Assembly: GCF_036711975.1 (NCBI RefSeq)
Contig: NC_091976.1
Span: 10,478,001-10,542,000, forward strand
DNA from: Onthophagus taurus
Lineage: Eukaryota > Arthropoda > Insecta > Coleoptera > Scarabaeidae
Direction: 5' to 3'
DNA: 64,000 bases
The stretch's first letter is position 1; every line of letters starts with the position of its first letter. Below the pieces are notes generated by a model. It made no database searches and was not told where the DNA came from. It saw only the letters and a program-made list of their open reading frames with translations. Positions 32,690-43,680 of this stretch are shown here, one piece after another. The translations under genes were made by a program, and so were the position numbers.

Positions 32690-33381
32690 TCTGCAAAAAA
32701 ATCAAATAAAATAAATGAAAATTGTTGAATATAGAAATTGATGTATAAATATAAAGTGAAAATTACTTACTTAACGATCAAAAACAATAAATAAAAAATA
32801 TTTGCAAAATAATACACTTAAAATATGCAACTGAAAAACACTGCATAAAACCGTGAATCCAAAGAAAAAGCACGTCTGATCGTGTTTGTTTATGTTTTTT
32901 TTTGTTATACGCATGCGGGCGCATGCCACTGGCGCACGCACTGAACTCGAACGAGCATACAATAAATATACACTAAGCTCTATGAAATACAAACGGGCGA
33001 GAAGGTATCGCTCCAGATAAAAATATAAACGTAATATTTATAAGTGGCGAGAGGTACTCGGGATCAGGGGTGTGGAGTCAGAGTCGGAGTCGGAGTTCGG
33101 AGTCGTGGAGTCTGTGAATTTGTGAGGTGTCGGAGTCGGAGTCATCTTTAATCAATTTAGGAATGTGGTGTCGGAATCGGAGTCGACTATAATTAATCCG
33201 ACTCCGACCTCGACTTCTTAACTTAAATAAATAGAGAAGATATAAAAACAAAAACAAAAGAAATGATACAAACATAATTACACACGACTAAATACTAATT
33301 GATACACAATATTTATTAAATGTAATGTTTTTATAAAATATTTTTATACACAAAATAAAATAAATATTAATTATAAATTAC

Positions 33382-33720
33382 TGAACGTTAGTTCGTAAAA
33401 ATAGTATCGCTTCTAAAATGTCATCTTTGAGTGATGCTCTCAAATCAGATTTTATTATTTTCAATGCGGAAAATAACCGTTCCACACTGACTTGCGTTGG
33501 TGGTAAAGCGGTTACAGCCCATGCACTATTTTGAACTATTTTGGGATATTTTGGAATAGCTTCTTTTACAGTTAATTTACTATACTGTTAAATCTCTCCA
33601 TCAATGCTAATGCATTTTCAAAATTTTGTTTGAATAATGCAACATCATTATCAGATAAATCTGATTTTAAATGAGGTTCACTTCTTTTATTTTCTTCGTC
33701 GTCTAAAAATTGTTCAAAAT
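33382..33720 (-). pseudogene. hAT-1 transposase, C-terminal (hATC) part
   Basis: The frame reads LTVKEAIPKYPKIVQNSAWA, LPPTQVSVERLFSALKIIKS and LRASLKDDILEAILFLRTNV, the hATC dimerisation domain with its SVERLFS core. The acidic stretch before it (DDEENKRSEPHLKSD) is probably also hAT. The catalytic core is missing. Confidence 0.85.
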
Positions 33721-34110
33721 CATTTGTATTTTGCTTTTCAGGTTTGCTTTCAATTTCCGAAGACAGTTTAGAGGGCGAGGTTTCAGTTTTACGTTTTTTG
33801 TTTCTTTTAGCTTGTTTTATTATCCAGTCAGTCTCCAAAGCTAACTCATCTTCGTCTGTGGTATACACCACTTTGTTGGTTACTGGAGGGTTAAGATTTT
33901 GTTGGGTTTTTAGACCTTCTATAATGCCCCTCAGGTCATCTATTTGTTTCTGAAGAGTGGCTTCATCTTTAGTGCGTTGCTCCTTTGTTTGTTCGATTTC
34001 TTTTGTAAGTTCTTTTGTAAGAAAGAACACGTTCCGCGTGTTCTTTCTTTTTTAGGGAATTTAACAGGGAGAATTCCATATCCGTTTTTGGAGTAAACTT
34101 TTCCATGTTA
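33720..34110 (-). pseudogene. Jockey-like ORF1, N-terminal part (inverted)
   Basis: From MEKFTPKTDMEFSLL (34107) through a coiled coil (LTKEIEQTKEQRTKDEATLQ) to NKKRKTETSPSKL, features of Jockey-type ORF1 nucleic-acid-binding proteins. Orientation is opposite to the rest of the ORF1 at 36890-37804. Contains a 13-bp palindromic arm pair AAGAAAGAACACG near 34010-34050. Confidence 0.65.
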
Positions 34111-34254
34111 TTGACCCACTTAATTGTTTGTTTTTATTTCACACACATTATTGCACATTACGCGCATTCCGATTTACTTACTTCGTAATAACAGCAATTA
34201 CGAATTGCTGAATTGTTATTTATTGTTATAAATCGCGTGTATGATTTATATTAT

Positions 34255-36704
34255 ACGTATTTAACTTCAGACGTGCTAATTTCTCTGACATTGATTCGTA
34301 TCTGTCTACTATTAACTGGGATACAGAGCTAAATACTCGTGAAGTAGACCCTGCTGCTGATTTCTTTTATTACCATTTAAATTTTGCCATTCAAAAATTT
34401 ACTCCGATCAAGCGCAAATTCACTAGTGGTTTTCCGATGTGGTTTTCGCGAGATACTATCAGAGTGATCAGAGAAAAGCGAAGGGCTCATGTTAAGTGGA
34501 AACGGTATGGAAAACAAATAGATTATTTGACTTTTTCATTATTGCGAGGGCGTTCTAAGTTTCTCATTCGGCGCGACTATGGGAGGTATGTTGGTGGCGT
34601 CGAGAGCAGTATTAAAAAGCTAATCCTAAATACTTTTGGTCTTATATTAAAAACAAGAAAGGTGCGGATACAATTCCTACACCTATGACATTAAATGGGG
34701 CTGTTGCCGGGGACGGTAAGGGTGTCTGCTCGCTATTTGCAACATATTTCTCTTCGGTGTATGTCCCTCCCTCTGTTAATCCTGTTAATTCAATTAATTC
34801 ACTTCATTCTGCTAATGCTGACCTTAATGATACTACATGTTTGGGTCCGATGCGCTTTGAGCGGTCTGAGGTTGAGGAAGCTCTTATTGCTTTAAACATA
34901 AATAAGGGTCCGGGCACTGATGGTATTCCTCCTATCCTAATAAAATCATGTTTTGAATCTCTTTCTCTACCACTTTCCATCTTATTTAACAAATCTGTAA
35001 AGGAAGGTACGTTTCCTGCCTTTTGGAAACGTGCATATATTTTGCCCATTTTCAAATCCGGTAGTCGTAACCTGTCAGTGTTCGGTAAGGTTTTAGAAAG
35101 ACTGGTTTATACCAGACTCTTCTTTAGGCTTAAATCCAAAATCGATCCTAGACAACATGGCTTTTTTGCGAATCGGTCAGTGGAGAGCAACCTGCTTGAG
35201 TACACAAATTATATTTCAACATCATTTGACCAATATTGTCAAGTTGATTCTGTTTACACCGATTTTAGCAAGGCTTTTGATCGTGTGGATCACAGCCTTC
35301 TTTTATCAAAACTTCATGGTTATGGTGTTCATGGTGGGTTGCTCCGCTGGTTTGATTCATATTTGCGAGGTAGGAGCCAGATTGTATCTGTTAACGGATA
35401 TTGCTCTGACCCTATATCAGTTCCCTCGGGTGTCCCTCAGGGTAGCCACCTCGGACCCTTGCTATTTAATCTTTATGTTAACGATATTTTCAAGGTTGTG
35501 AAACATTGTCAATGTCTAATGTACGCAGATGATCTCAAGCTTTATCTGCGTATCTCCTCTCCGTTGGACTGCTCTAGACTGCAGACTGACCTTCTCAGGA
35601 TTTCTGACTTTTGTACTAAAAATCACTTGACCCTAAATCTGTCTAAATGTAATGTTATTTCTTTTTCGAGAAGGAAGAATACTGTTCATTACGATTACAA
35701 CATCGCTGGCGTAAACTTAACACGCGTTTCCTTTATTAGAGACCTTGGAGTGACTCTTGATCCCAAGCTTCTCTACGCACAGCACATTGACACTACTGTT
35801 AATAAGGCTTGGCGTATGCTCGGTTTCATTATGAGATCCACCTCTTCCTTTGTAAGCGTTGACGCGATTAAAAATTTATATTTCGCATATGTTTACAGTA
35901 TTCTTAATTTTTGCACTGTAGTTTGGAATCCCCAATACCTTATTTATATTGACCGAATTGAAAAAATTCAATCTAGATTTTTGAAATATCTAAACTTTAA
36001 ATCTTCCATACCTTATATTAATTATCATTCGTCTTGCAGATCTTTTCGGTTAATGCCCCTTCGACAACGTCGCCTGTGTAACGACACATTATTCTTCTAC
36101 AAGGTTTTACACAATATGTGTGATTCCACAGTTCTTTTGAATTCGGTCAATATTCATGTACCTCCCCGTCTTCTTCGCTTTAATTTCTTGTTCTGTACGC
36201 CTATTCCTCGCACCAATGCTTTTCGAAACTCCCCTATGTTGCGAATGGCTCGTCAGGCTGATAAGCTCGATATTGATTTGTTTCAGCATTCATTTTCTAC
36301 GTTTAGGCGCATACTTTTTAATGCAGTCAGCGAATTGCCTCCTTCGTTTTGGTAGCTCGTTGGTTTCTGTTTTTGTATAATGTTTAATTTCGCCGTTACT
36401 ATTGCTATTAGGCATTGTTTTATTTTATTTTACTTTTTGGCTTTATTGTATTATTATTATTGTTTTATTTTGTTTTATCTTTTTTTTTGTATATATATAA
36501 TATCTGAATTCCGGTGTTTTTAGTTTAAGTTTAATTTTATTTTTAATTGCTCGCCTTAATTTTGATAATTTTGATTTTTTCTTTATTCATTTTTCCTTGG
36601 TACACGTTTTCTTTTTTTTATTGTAAATTTTTTTCGTGGTACAGATCATTTGGGTTTGTCCTGTTTCTGTACCCATAAATTATAAATAAATAAATAAATA
36701 AATT
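34255..36704 (+). mobile_element. LINE-1 copy of a Jockey/CR1-like family
   Basis: 5'-truncated non-LTR element starting NFRRANFSDIDSYLS and ending in a 3' UTR with an (AAATA)n tail at 36682-36704. It separates the two parts of the Jockey-like ORF1. No clear target duplication. Confidence 0.85.
34437..36355 (+). CDS. Non-LTR reverse transcriptase (LINE-1 ORF2, partial)
   Basis: Two frames (34437-34688, 34685-36355) are one ORF with a frameshift near 34680. Reverse transcriptase motifs are INKGPGTDGIPPILIKSCFE, FKSGSRNLSVFGKVLERL (a few conserved residues before LSVFGK are deleted), FTDFSKAFDRVDH-type YTDFSKAFDRVDHSLLLSKL, PQGSHLGPLLFNLYVNDI and the catalytic LMYADDLKLY. The endonuclease N-terminus is absent. 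It primes reverse transcription at nicked DNA. Related to LINE-2 at 44878-45826. Confidence 0.9.
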
Positions 36705-36889
36705 ATTAATATGTTTATTTTATCAATATCAAAAATATTGTACTGTTTACACTATTTTACATTATTTATATCATCTATAAACGATTTATAAAGCGTAAAA
36801 TAAAACACTTGACGCACGATCGCAAAACATATCCGCTCTTTAGCGATGCACAAATCGAACTGAACCCGTACAATCTGGCGTAAAAAACA

Positions 36890-37804
36890 AAACAAAGGTA
36901 TTACTACCCCCACCAATATTAATTTATAACGTCAAACAATATGATGACATTTATAAATTACTTAAAAGCGTAATTAAAGATGGATTTTTAACACATGCGT
37001 TAAATAACGGCACAGTAAAACTGAATCTTAATTCGGAAGAAAAGTACAGAGAAGCATCAAAGATGCTTACTGAAAAGAATTTGTCCTGGTCAACTTACGA
37101 AAATAAGCAAACCAGAAATCTGAAAGTAGTCGCTAAAAAGGTGCATAAAAGCTGTGATGTTAATGATATCAAAGATGATCTATTGGAGCGCAAGTATAAC
37201 ATTTGTAATGTAACCCAAATGTTAAAATACAAAACAAAAGAGCCTCTTCCTTTATACATCTTGGATTTTGCACCGTCAGAGGATGTAAAAAGAATCCATG
37301 AAATAACAAATATATTAGGAATGCGTGTCAAAATCGAAGAGTACAGAAAGCCAAAACAAATGCCCCAGGTGTCAAGGTTGGAGCCATACCAAAGCTTACT
37401 GCCACAAAAATCCGAGATGTGTTAAATGTGCTGGTGAACACTGGACCAACGAATGCACTAAAGCCAAAGAAATCCCGGCTAAATGTTTCAACTGTGGAGA
37501 AAATCATCCAGCGAACTACCGTGAATGCATTGTGATTAAGGAACTACAAGCCATCAGAAATAAGAAAACAGTAAATTCAAATAAAATAAAGCCAGGCGTC
37601 TCGTATGCCGAAAAAGCAAGTGGTGAAACTACAGAGAAAACTGTAAGTACATTAACCGATAAGAAAGCTGACAGTAAATTAGATCTAATACTAGAAAAAA
37701 TACTTCAACAAGAAGAAATAATAAAAACTTTATATACTCGTCTAGATTTCATTGAAAGCAATTTAAACCAAGGAGCGATTCAAAAAAGAAATCAAAATGT
37801 CTAA
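36890..37804 (+). CDS. Jockey-like ORF1, C-terminal part with zinc knuckles
   Basis: Reads ILIYNVKQYDDIYKLLKSVI and LNNGTVKLNLNSEEKYREAS (the PRE_C2HC-type domain before the knuckles), then, after a small frameshift near 37325, three knuckles: CPRCQGWSHTKAYC, CVKCAGEHWTNEC and CFNCGENHPANYREC. A Lys-rich tail ends at 37804. ORF1 proteins coat element RNA. The N-terminal part is inverted at 33720-34110. Confidence 0.85.
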
Positions 37805-37943
37805 AAAACAGCAACTAAAGATAATGTTGTGGAATTCCAATGGTCTTCGACAGCATCAAAACACACTACCAATAATACTTAAAGAAAACAATATTGATAT
37901 ATGTCTTATCTCCGAAACTCATTTTACACGAGAATCGTATACA
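37798..37943 (+). pseudogene. Jockey-like ORF2, start of endonuclease
   Basis: ATG at 37798 overlaps the ORF1 end; LKIMLWNSNGLRQHQNTLPI and NNIDICLISETHFT are the first motifs (Asn, Glu) of an apurinic-type endonuclease. Truncated at 37943 by a CAGTGTGTCCCCGGAT mariner-type end. Confidence 0.75.
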
Positions 37944-38320
37944 GTGTGTCCCCGGATTGTGTCCCCGTAGGGTATAATTGACTTCGCATAACTTCCACAG
38001 ACCCTAATTCAGTTTACAAAAAAAAGTACCACCCTTTACAATCAACAAACGATAAATTTAAACAAATACTTTCTTGAATAACCTGTATCTCCTAAATTAG
38101 CGACATTGTTATAAAAGTATCAAGTATATTGGTTAAATCGTAATAACATAAAGAATTCACTGTGTCTCTTTATTAGCAAACTTCTGCGTATCGTATAATA
38201 AATAATAATGAATAAAATAGTCAATATTAAATACTCACATACTTAATATTAGAGGAATAGATTAGATTGGTATCGACAACCAATTAATATGTCGGAGTCG
38301 AATTAACAAGAAATTGAGGA
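37944..38320. other. Fragment with mariner-type end; hAT subterminal DNA
   Basis: TA plus CAGTGTGTCCCCGGAT at 37944 matches the ends at 61176 and 62209; no second end is visible. The rest is AT-rich. Confidence 0.4.
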
Positions 38321-38824
38321 GTCGGAGTCATATTAAAACAAAAAAAAATCAGGAGTCGGAGTCGAAGCAAAAAAAAAAATTAGGAGTCGGATGTGGAGTC
38401 GGAGTCGCTGTATTTTTGCGACGACTCCACACCCCTGCTCGGGATAGCGCAAATTGGAACACATTTGATGCGTGAGAAGGTCTCGTTCGAGATGCTTAAG
38501 TGGTTAAAATATTTTATTCAATTAGCTATATTTTAAATTGATTTGTTCGTTTATTTTTCACTAACATAAGTTGTAACTTTTATGGGTTCTATGGTTAAAT
38601 ATTGTAAATTGAACTTAAAAAATTTTTAATTAAGGAAAAGTATAATTTTTACATAAAAATTGGAATAATTAGTTAACTGCTATAGTTAGAATATAAAGTT
38701 CGTGCGATTTGGTGGTTTGACCATATCCGACGCATTATTTATGCTGAGATAAGTTTGAAAAATCGGTAATACATTTCTTTTCCTCTTTGTAACTCGATCC
38801 GGGGACATATTGTATAATACATTA

Positions 38825-40325
38825 TGTAATAACTTAATAAGTGTTCTTCTCTATTAAGTATTGGGAAGATTGGTAAAGGTGATCAATTAATAATTAAAGA
38901 CTGTATCGTTGTCTTAACTTCTATATGACTTCTTTGTAACTATATCTTTTACAATTAATTACACTATACTTATACTAGACTTACTGCTAACGTAGCAGAA
39001 CAAACCTTGTTACGTTTGTCGTACTAACCTTATTAAATAACCTTATTACTCCTAACCTACTTAATATTAATAGCAACATTACTAGTAGTCATACCTTACA
39101 CCTTCCCCGCTAAATAAAAAACAATTGTTTTGTATATATAATAATAATTTTTTTTTCTTCTTTCTATTTTCAAAATTAACTGTAGAGTCCTCAAATTGGA
39201 CTATCTTTCACCATATTCTTTGTCCTATTCTTTTAATAGCGATGCGCGCATCACTTTTAATTATAAATCATTCTTGATTATTTAATTTTCTACATTTTCC
39301 TTCTACATAAGTTAAAAAGGTCTGTCAACGACGAATTTATTGCTGACGCTGATCCAGAATCCAATTTTTGTAGAACTTCTTTATTTTCATTATACATATA
39401 ATATATCATTATCTTCTCAATTATTATTTTTTTTAAGGCCTCTAACTCTGTTCCAATCATTAAAGATTATTTACTGGCATATTTCGCGTTTTTAATCAAT
39501 TCACCACACCAGGGTGATCAAGCCTTTAGTGGAGTATTGGATCAAATTCCTTGGTATCATTTTTCCGTTTTGTTTTGATGATAATGATGATTGAGGTAGT
39601 CGGTACGATTTAACGTAAATAGATATTGTTGATATTTGTAAATGAATTGCTTCTTTGTAAACATTTGTCACCGTGAGCGTGTAGGTTTTCAAATGAAACA
39701 CATCAGCATATTTTCAAGAACTCTTTGTAGTATTTTCTGTTAATATTTTTTTTATATCTTTATCCAGTCAGGAATTGTATAGTTTGATGATGTTGATGGT
39801 GAATGTGGTAGCGGTGCAGGGCTTAGTCATGTTATTTTAGGTGAAAAATATCGTGCAATTGACATTCTTCGTGTTTTCGTTTCTTTTCTTTTTCTTCTTT
39901 ATATTTTTTTTTTACTTTTTTTATATTTCTTCTATTCTTCATATTTCTTTTTCTTTTTTATATTTCTTTTTCTTCTTCATATTTCTTTTTCTTCTGTCTT
40001 CTTAGATGTTAATTGAGTCGCGCAGGCAATCGCGCTGGCAGGATCGCCATGTAATAACTTAATAAGTGTTCTTCTCTATTAAGTATTGGGAAGATTGGTA
40101 AAGGTGATCAATTAATAATGAAAGACTGTATCGTTGTCTTAACTTCTATTTGACTTCTTTGTAACTATATCTTTTACAATTAATTACACTCTACTTATAC
40201 TAGACTTACTGCTAACGTAGCACAACAAACCTTGTTATGTTTGTCGTACTAACCTTATTAAATAACCTTATTACTCCTAACCTACTTAATATTATTAGTA
40301 ACATTACTATTAGTCATACCTTACA
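38825..40325 (-). mobile_element. Small non-autonomous LTR element (TRIM-like, 1.5 kb)
   Basis: Two 276-bp direct repeats (38825-39100, 40050-40325; about eight differences) bracket ~950 bp without a credible gene. On the minus strand a purine tract (GCGGGGAAGG) precedes the 3' LTR and TGGCGATCCTGCCAG follows the 5' LTR as a primer-binding site. Internal pyrimidine-rich TTTCTT runs. It interrupts gypsy-C just after the macrodomain. Confidence 0.88.
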
Positions 40326-40990
40326 ATTCTCTTCATCCACATAATAATTAAAATTTTCTATCTCTCCGGAATTTTGATTTTCGATTGTTTTTAAAATTTC
40401 GGCACAAAAAGCGTCTTTTCTCTGTACATCCGCTATCACTGCTTTATCCCAAACTGGAAGAAATTTATCTTTATTCTTGTCGTTTACCATTGCAACTTGT
40501 TGATTCGTAGGTTCATCCCAAACATAAACTATAATCTGAATATTTGTATCGCTAAATACATTTCTAATTTCTTGTCGTACTAGTTTCCAATCCGATTTAT
40601 CCAGACCACAGCCAAGTCTTGGTATTGCCAAAAATTCGTCGTTTCTATTCAGCATTTTTGCCTTCAAATCTTCTAAACATTTTCGTAAGAAGTTGTAAGT
40701 AGGTTTATGATAATACTCGTTTTTGGTTACCAGATAATAAATAGATCGATTTCCGGATTCAGTTACCGCTACTTCGCCCACTGATTTATTTTGTCCTTTT
40801 AATACGTCTACCCGTCCAAAATTTTGTCTAAAAGTTTTTGCTATTCCCTGAGACATACGAAGATCTTGAGATACACAATGAGCCAATGCATATTTCGGGG
40901 ATGCTGTAAATAAATCCCCCTTCCTTTCCTCTAATTTAAATTTCGATTCTAATTTGACAAGTATTACATGGATCCTACTCAGAGCATCGA
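40326..40990 (-). CDS. TARG1/OARD1-like macrodomain inside gypsy-C polyprotein
   Basis: Frame order is RNase H end (NVDALSRIHVILVKLESKF), KGDLFTASPKYALAHCVSQD, LRMSQGIAKTFRQNFG, GEVAVTESGNRSIYYLVTK, HKPTYNFLRKCLEDLK, IPRLGCGLDKSDW and IQIIVYVW. This is a full macrodomain of the TARG1/OARD1 (ALC1-like) class, which binds ADP-ribose and removes it from acidic residues; the family's catalytic Lys (here in LVTK) and Asp (GCGLD) are both present. It is followed in frame by VIADVQRKDAFCAEILKTIE, the usual linker to integrase, and YYVDEEN, where the TRIM-like element inserted. The frame is open for about 210 codons. The function within the element is unknown. Confidence 0.88.
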
Positions 40991-41122
40991 CATTTCAGTG
41001 TTTCTTTCCGGGACGATGTACTATATCGAAATCGTATTCAGCCAACGTAAAAGCCCATCGAACTAACCTCGAGCTCGGATCCTTTATCGTCAATAAACAA
41101 CGCAATGGACGATGATCAGTAC
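40985..41122 (-). pseudogene. gypsy-C RNase H, C-terminal part
   Basis: Reads STDHRPLRCLLTIKDPSSRL, VRWAFTLAEYDFDIVHRPGK and, after one TGA, NVDALSR. It is the end of a Ty3/gypsy RNase H and connection, in the same frame as the macrodomain. The first half is at 42778-42964, beyond a solo LTR. Confidence 0.88.
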
Positions 41123-42774
41123 TGTTACAGTCTAATTTATTCCAATGTTTTGTATTTATGTTACTTGTAAATTTTTTTTATATTGTAATTTTTTCTTAAG
41201 CGACGGAATCTGGAGATCCTTTTTTCCCTTCCTATTATTCCTTCATTTGTACGGAATTATCATTATAAATTTTCTTTTCTTTCTATTCTTTTCTTATATT
41301 TCGCCTTCTCTTTAATAGATGTCATTTTCTTAATTTTAAATTTCATACGGAAAAGTTATTGCGCGCAGGTCGAGTTTTTTTTTGGTGGCACGAGACTCAA
41401 CGTGTAACGTAGTTGTGTAGGTGTTTTGGTTGACATTTTGAGTGATTCATTTGGTCATAATTTTATTTAACGCATCCGAATTAATCGGGATCATCACATC
41501 GACAATTTATTTGAGAACAAGTTTAAGTTCTTTCTTACGGTTAACCCGGCTATTTTGCGTTTTGAGTCGATTTACTTTTCACACGTGCGAGGCCTTTAAC
41601 ATCTGAGGTATGTGATAGTAATTTAATAGAAATTTAATCATTCAATCATTTATTCAGACACAATCAATACTTATAATATTTGATAATTCAAAAAAAAAAT
41701 TAGTTTAACTTAATAATTTAACAATTTTTTTTCTTTCTTCTCTTTCTCCTCCTTTTCTAATTTTTTGTATCGTCCTTTTACTAATTTTTAGGCCTCCTAT
41801 TTTGGGATATTATTATTCCGGGAATAGTTTCTTTGGATTTTTTACATTGGGATTTTTCCATTCCAAAAGAAAAAAAAATCAAATAATATAATTGTATGGT
41901 GGAGTGCCTCCCCTCTGCTGACTCCGAATACTTTCCCTCTCCAGAGGAATCGCTGCATGAAGAAGAATCTTATCCGTATCAAGGTCAGAACGTATATGTA
42001 AAGTTATTTTGTGTTCATTAATGTGTTGAATCGCTATAAAAAAAAAGAAAAGGTTAATAATAATTATATTTGAGAATTTAGTATAAACATTTAAAAATTT
42101 TACTTACCTTGCAAATAAATTATTTCACATTGTAAGGGTAAAATCTAAATTTTGGGGTGATTTTTTTTTTATTTATTTTTTTTCTCGTCGAATTTTTTTG
42201 GTTTTACTACGTTTCAAAAGACAAGCTTGTACTTTAAACAAAACGTATCGAGATCAATTTGTTTCAGTTTCTTTTGTTGAATTTTTTTTATTACCGAATA
42301 TTTTCTACAGTTTTTTTTTTATTTTCATTTTAAAGTTAATTTTAACTTCTCCCAAAACAGTGGGTTTCCCATTTATTTAAATTTGTGTTATAATACTTTA
42401 GTTTATATTTTCGAATCTTCATTTTTTTTATTATTCAATTTCTTTCTACAATTCAATTTTTTTTTCTTTGTTTTTAATAAACAAAATTATTTTTTTATGT
42501 AATATCAGGTGTTTCATAGAAATTTTGTATATCTGATACTTGTGTGCCTATTCCTATTCCTGAACATCTACATTTCGTAATTGATGGACATCGCTGTAAT
42601 AAATTACGTGGCGCCAGATATAAATTAACGAACCTCCCCGTCTTCACTGAGCTAGTTGTGGTTCGGCGGTGTTTTCATTTTTTTTGGGTTGTCACGGAGG
42701 CGTTAAGGGAAAACCATCTTGGTCAAAAATTTTTTTTGTTGATTCCGGTACGTAACGGCGTTATAGGACTCACA
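41123..42774 (+). repeat. Solo LTR of a gypsy-A-related family (1652 bp)
   Basis: Starts TGTTACAG like the gypsy-A LTR, ends GGACTCACA, and carries similarly placed blocks (GAGGCCTTTAACATCTGAGG, TGCCTCCCCTCTGCTGACTC, ATCAAGGTCAGAACG-like, GGCGCCAGATATAAAT). GTAC before and GTAA after fit a 4-bp target duplication with one change. No internal element domain is present, so LTR-LTR recombination is likely. Coding frames are not credible. Confidence 0.7.
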
Positions 42775-43215
42775 GTAAATTTACGACCATACAAATAACA
42801 TTAATTCCGTATACAACCGCCAAACACTCCTTTTTCCTAGTACTATAATTATTCAGTTCTGCATTTTTCAACCCTCGACTAGCAAAAGCTATAGGAGTCT
42901 CAAAACCGTTCTTAACTTGACTCAATATTGCCCCCAAACCTCGATCGGACACATCAGTCGTCAAAATAAAGGGTTGAGAGAAATCAGGATGCGTTAATAC
43001 ACAATCCTCGGTAATTGCATTTTTAATGCCATAATAGCCTTTATTTCGCTTTCCCCTGTCGAAAAATATACATCCCTTCGCGTTAACCTCGTAAGTGGAG
43101 CCGCCAATTTAGAAAAATTATTTATGAATTTCCGATACCCCCCAACCAAATCAAGAAAAGCTCGAAAATCTCTTTCGTATTTTTAGGAATCGGGTAATTT
43201 TGAACAAAATTTAAC
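42775..43215 (-). pseudogene. gypsy-C reverse transcriptase thumb and RNase H start
   Basis: Right to left: YPIPKNTKEI, then after a shift FRAFLDLVGGYRKFINNFSK and LAAPLTRLTRRDVYFSTGES, a deletion/shift near 43030, and FILTTDVSDRGLGAILSQVK, KKECLAVVYGI of RNase H. YLYGRKFT follows in another frame before the solo LTR. The catalytic reverse transcriptase part lies upstream and is missing. Confidence 0.82.
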
Positions 43216-43680
43216 AAACAAAAATATAACTAATTAAATATACGAAAGACATACCAGTCAACAGAACCAAAAGCAGTTAGTATTGATTTACAAAATATTA
43301 CTTACACAGGTTTAAAAATCTCATTGTGATACGGACCATCGATCTTAATCTTGATTCTCAACTGAAAGAACTGAAACTGGAACTCCAACTCGAGCCCAAC
43401 GCGAACTTACTCGACGGAACTGCCCGTTCTTTTTTTCCGTCTGAGATTTTCTTGAGACCCTTTCTTTCCGAACGCTCTTAATTTAAACAATCGTTTCCAT
43501 TGGCCGACAATTCGGACAGTAGAAACGATCGAACTAAACTAAAGTAGGGGAGAAATCATACAGAGAACCTTTACGAAATTAAAAATTAAAACAAAATCAA
43601 ACAATAACTTTAATTGACCCCACGGTTTGCTACACATTCACCTCAAAATGATAACTTGCCAATAGTCTCCATTCATCATC
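43216..43680. other. Unassigned stretch
   Basis: Not AT-rich like its surroundings (contains CGAGCCCAACGCGAACTTAC) but has no long frame. A purine run AAAGTAGGGGAGAAA near 43540 could be a polypurine tract of an LTR remnant. Confidence 0.35.

Larger units (their letters stand above)
33065..38437 (-). mobile_element. hAT-1 transposon with 8-bp target duplication
   Basis: Inverted ends CAGGGGTGTGGAGTC (33065-33079) and GACTCCACACCCCTG (38423-38437) are flanked by an exact 8-bp repeat, CTCGGGAT (33057-33064 and 38438-38445), diagnostic for hAT. GGAGTCGGAGTC iterations fill both subterminal zones. The transposase is reduced to its C-terminal dimerisation part; the interior has been replaced by LINE insertions. 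Confidence 0.93.
29677..38500 (-). mobile_element. piggyBac-2, invaded
   Basis: Transposase pieces on the minus strand at 32689-32329 and 30710-29792. TTAA occurs at 29677-29680 and 38495-38498 next to matching host arms AACCAC and GTGGTT, so the empty target would be a 20-bp palindrome. The element ends themselves match poorly (TGCGAGGG versus GCATCTCG), so the borders are tentative. hAT (33065-38437) and a mariner-type element (30747-32290) lie inside. Confidence 0.6.
28818..38812 (+). mobile_element. Mariner-type element with 230-bp inverted ends, heavily invaded
   Basis: Left end CAGTATCTCCCCGGATCGAG and right end complement of CAATATGTCCCCGGATCGAG, each preceded by TA. The repeats extend to about 29050 and 38560 (share TAATTATTCCAA and GACGCATTATTTATGCTGAG). 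Between them are transposase remnants (29071-29600), and then piggyBac-2, which contains hAT and LINEs. It sits in gypsy-C between the macrodomain and the integrase. Confidence 0.8.

Noticed and set aside
33065..33240. GGAGTCGGAGTC repeats as a microsatellite
   Set aside because: They lie inside hAT-1 ends defined by inverted repeats and an 8-bp duplication, so they are subterminal repeats of that element.
40314..40886. Macrodomain as a stand-alone host gene (OARD1)
   Set aside because: The same frame is continuous with RNase H upstream and the gypsy linker downstream, with no start context or introns of its own.
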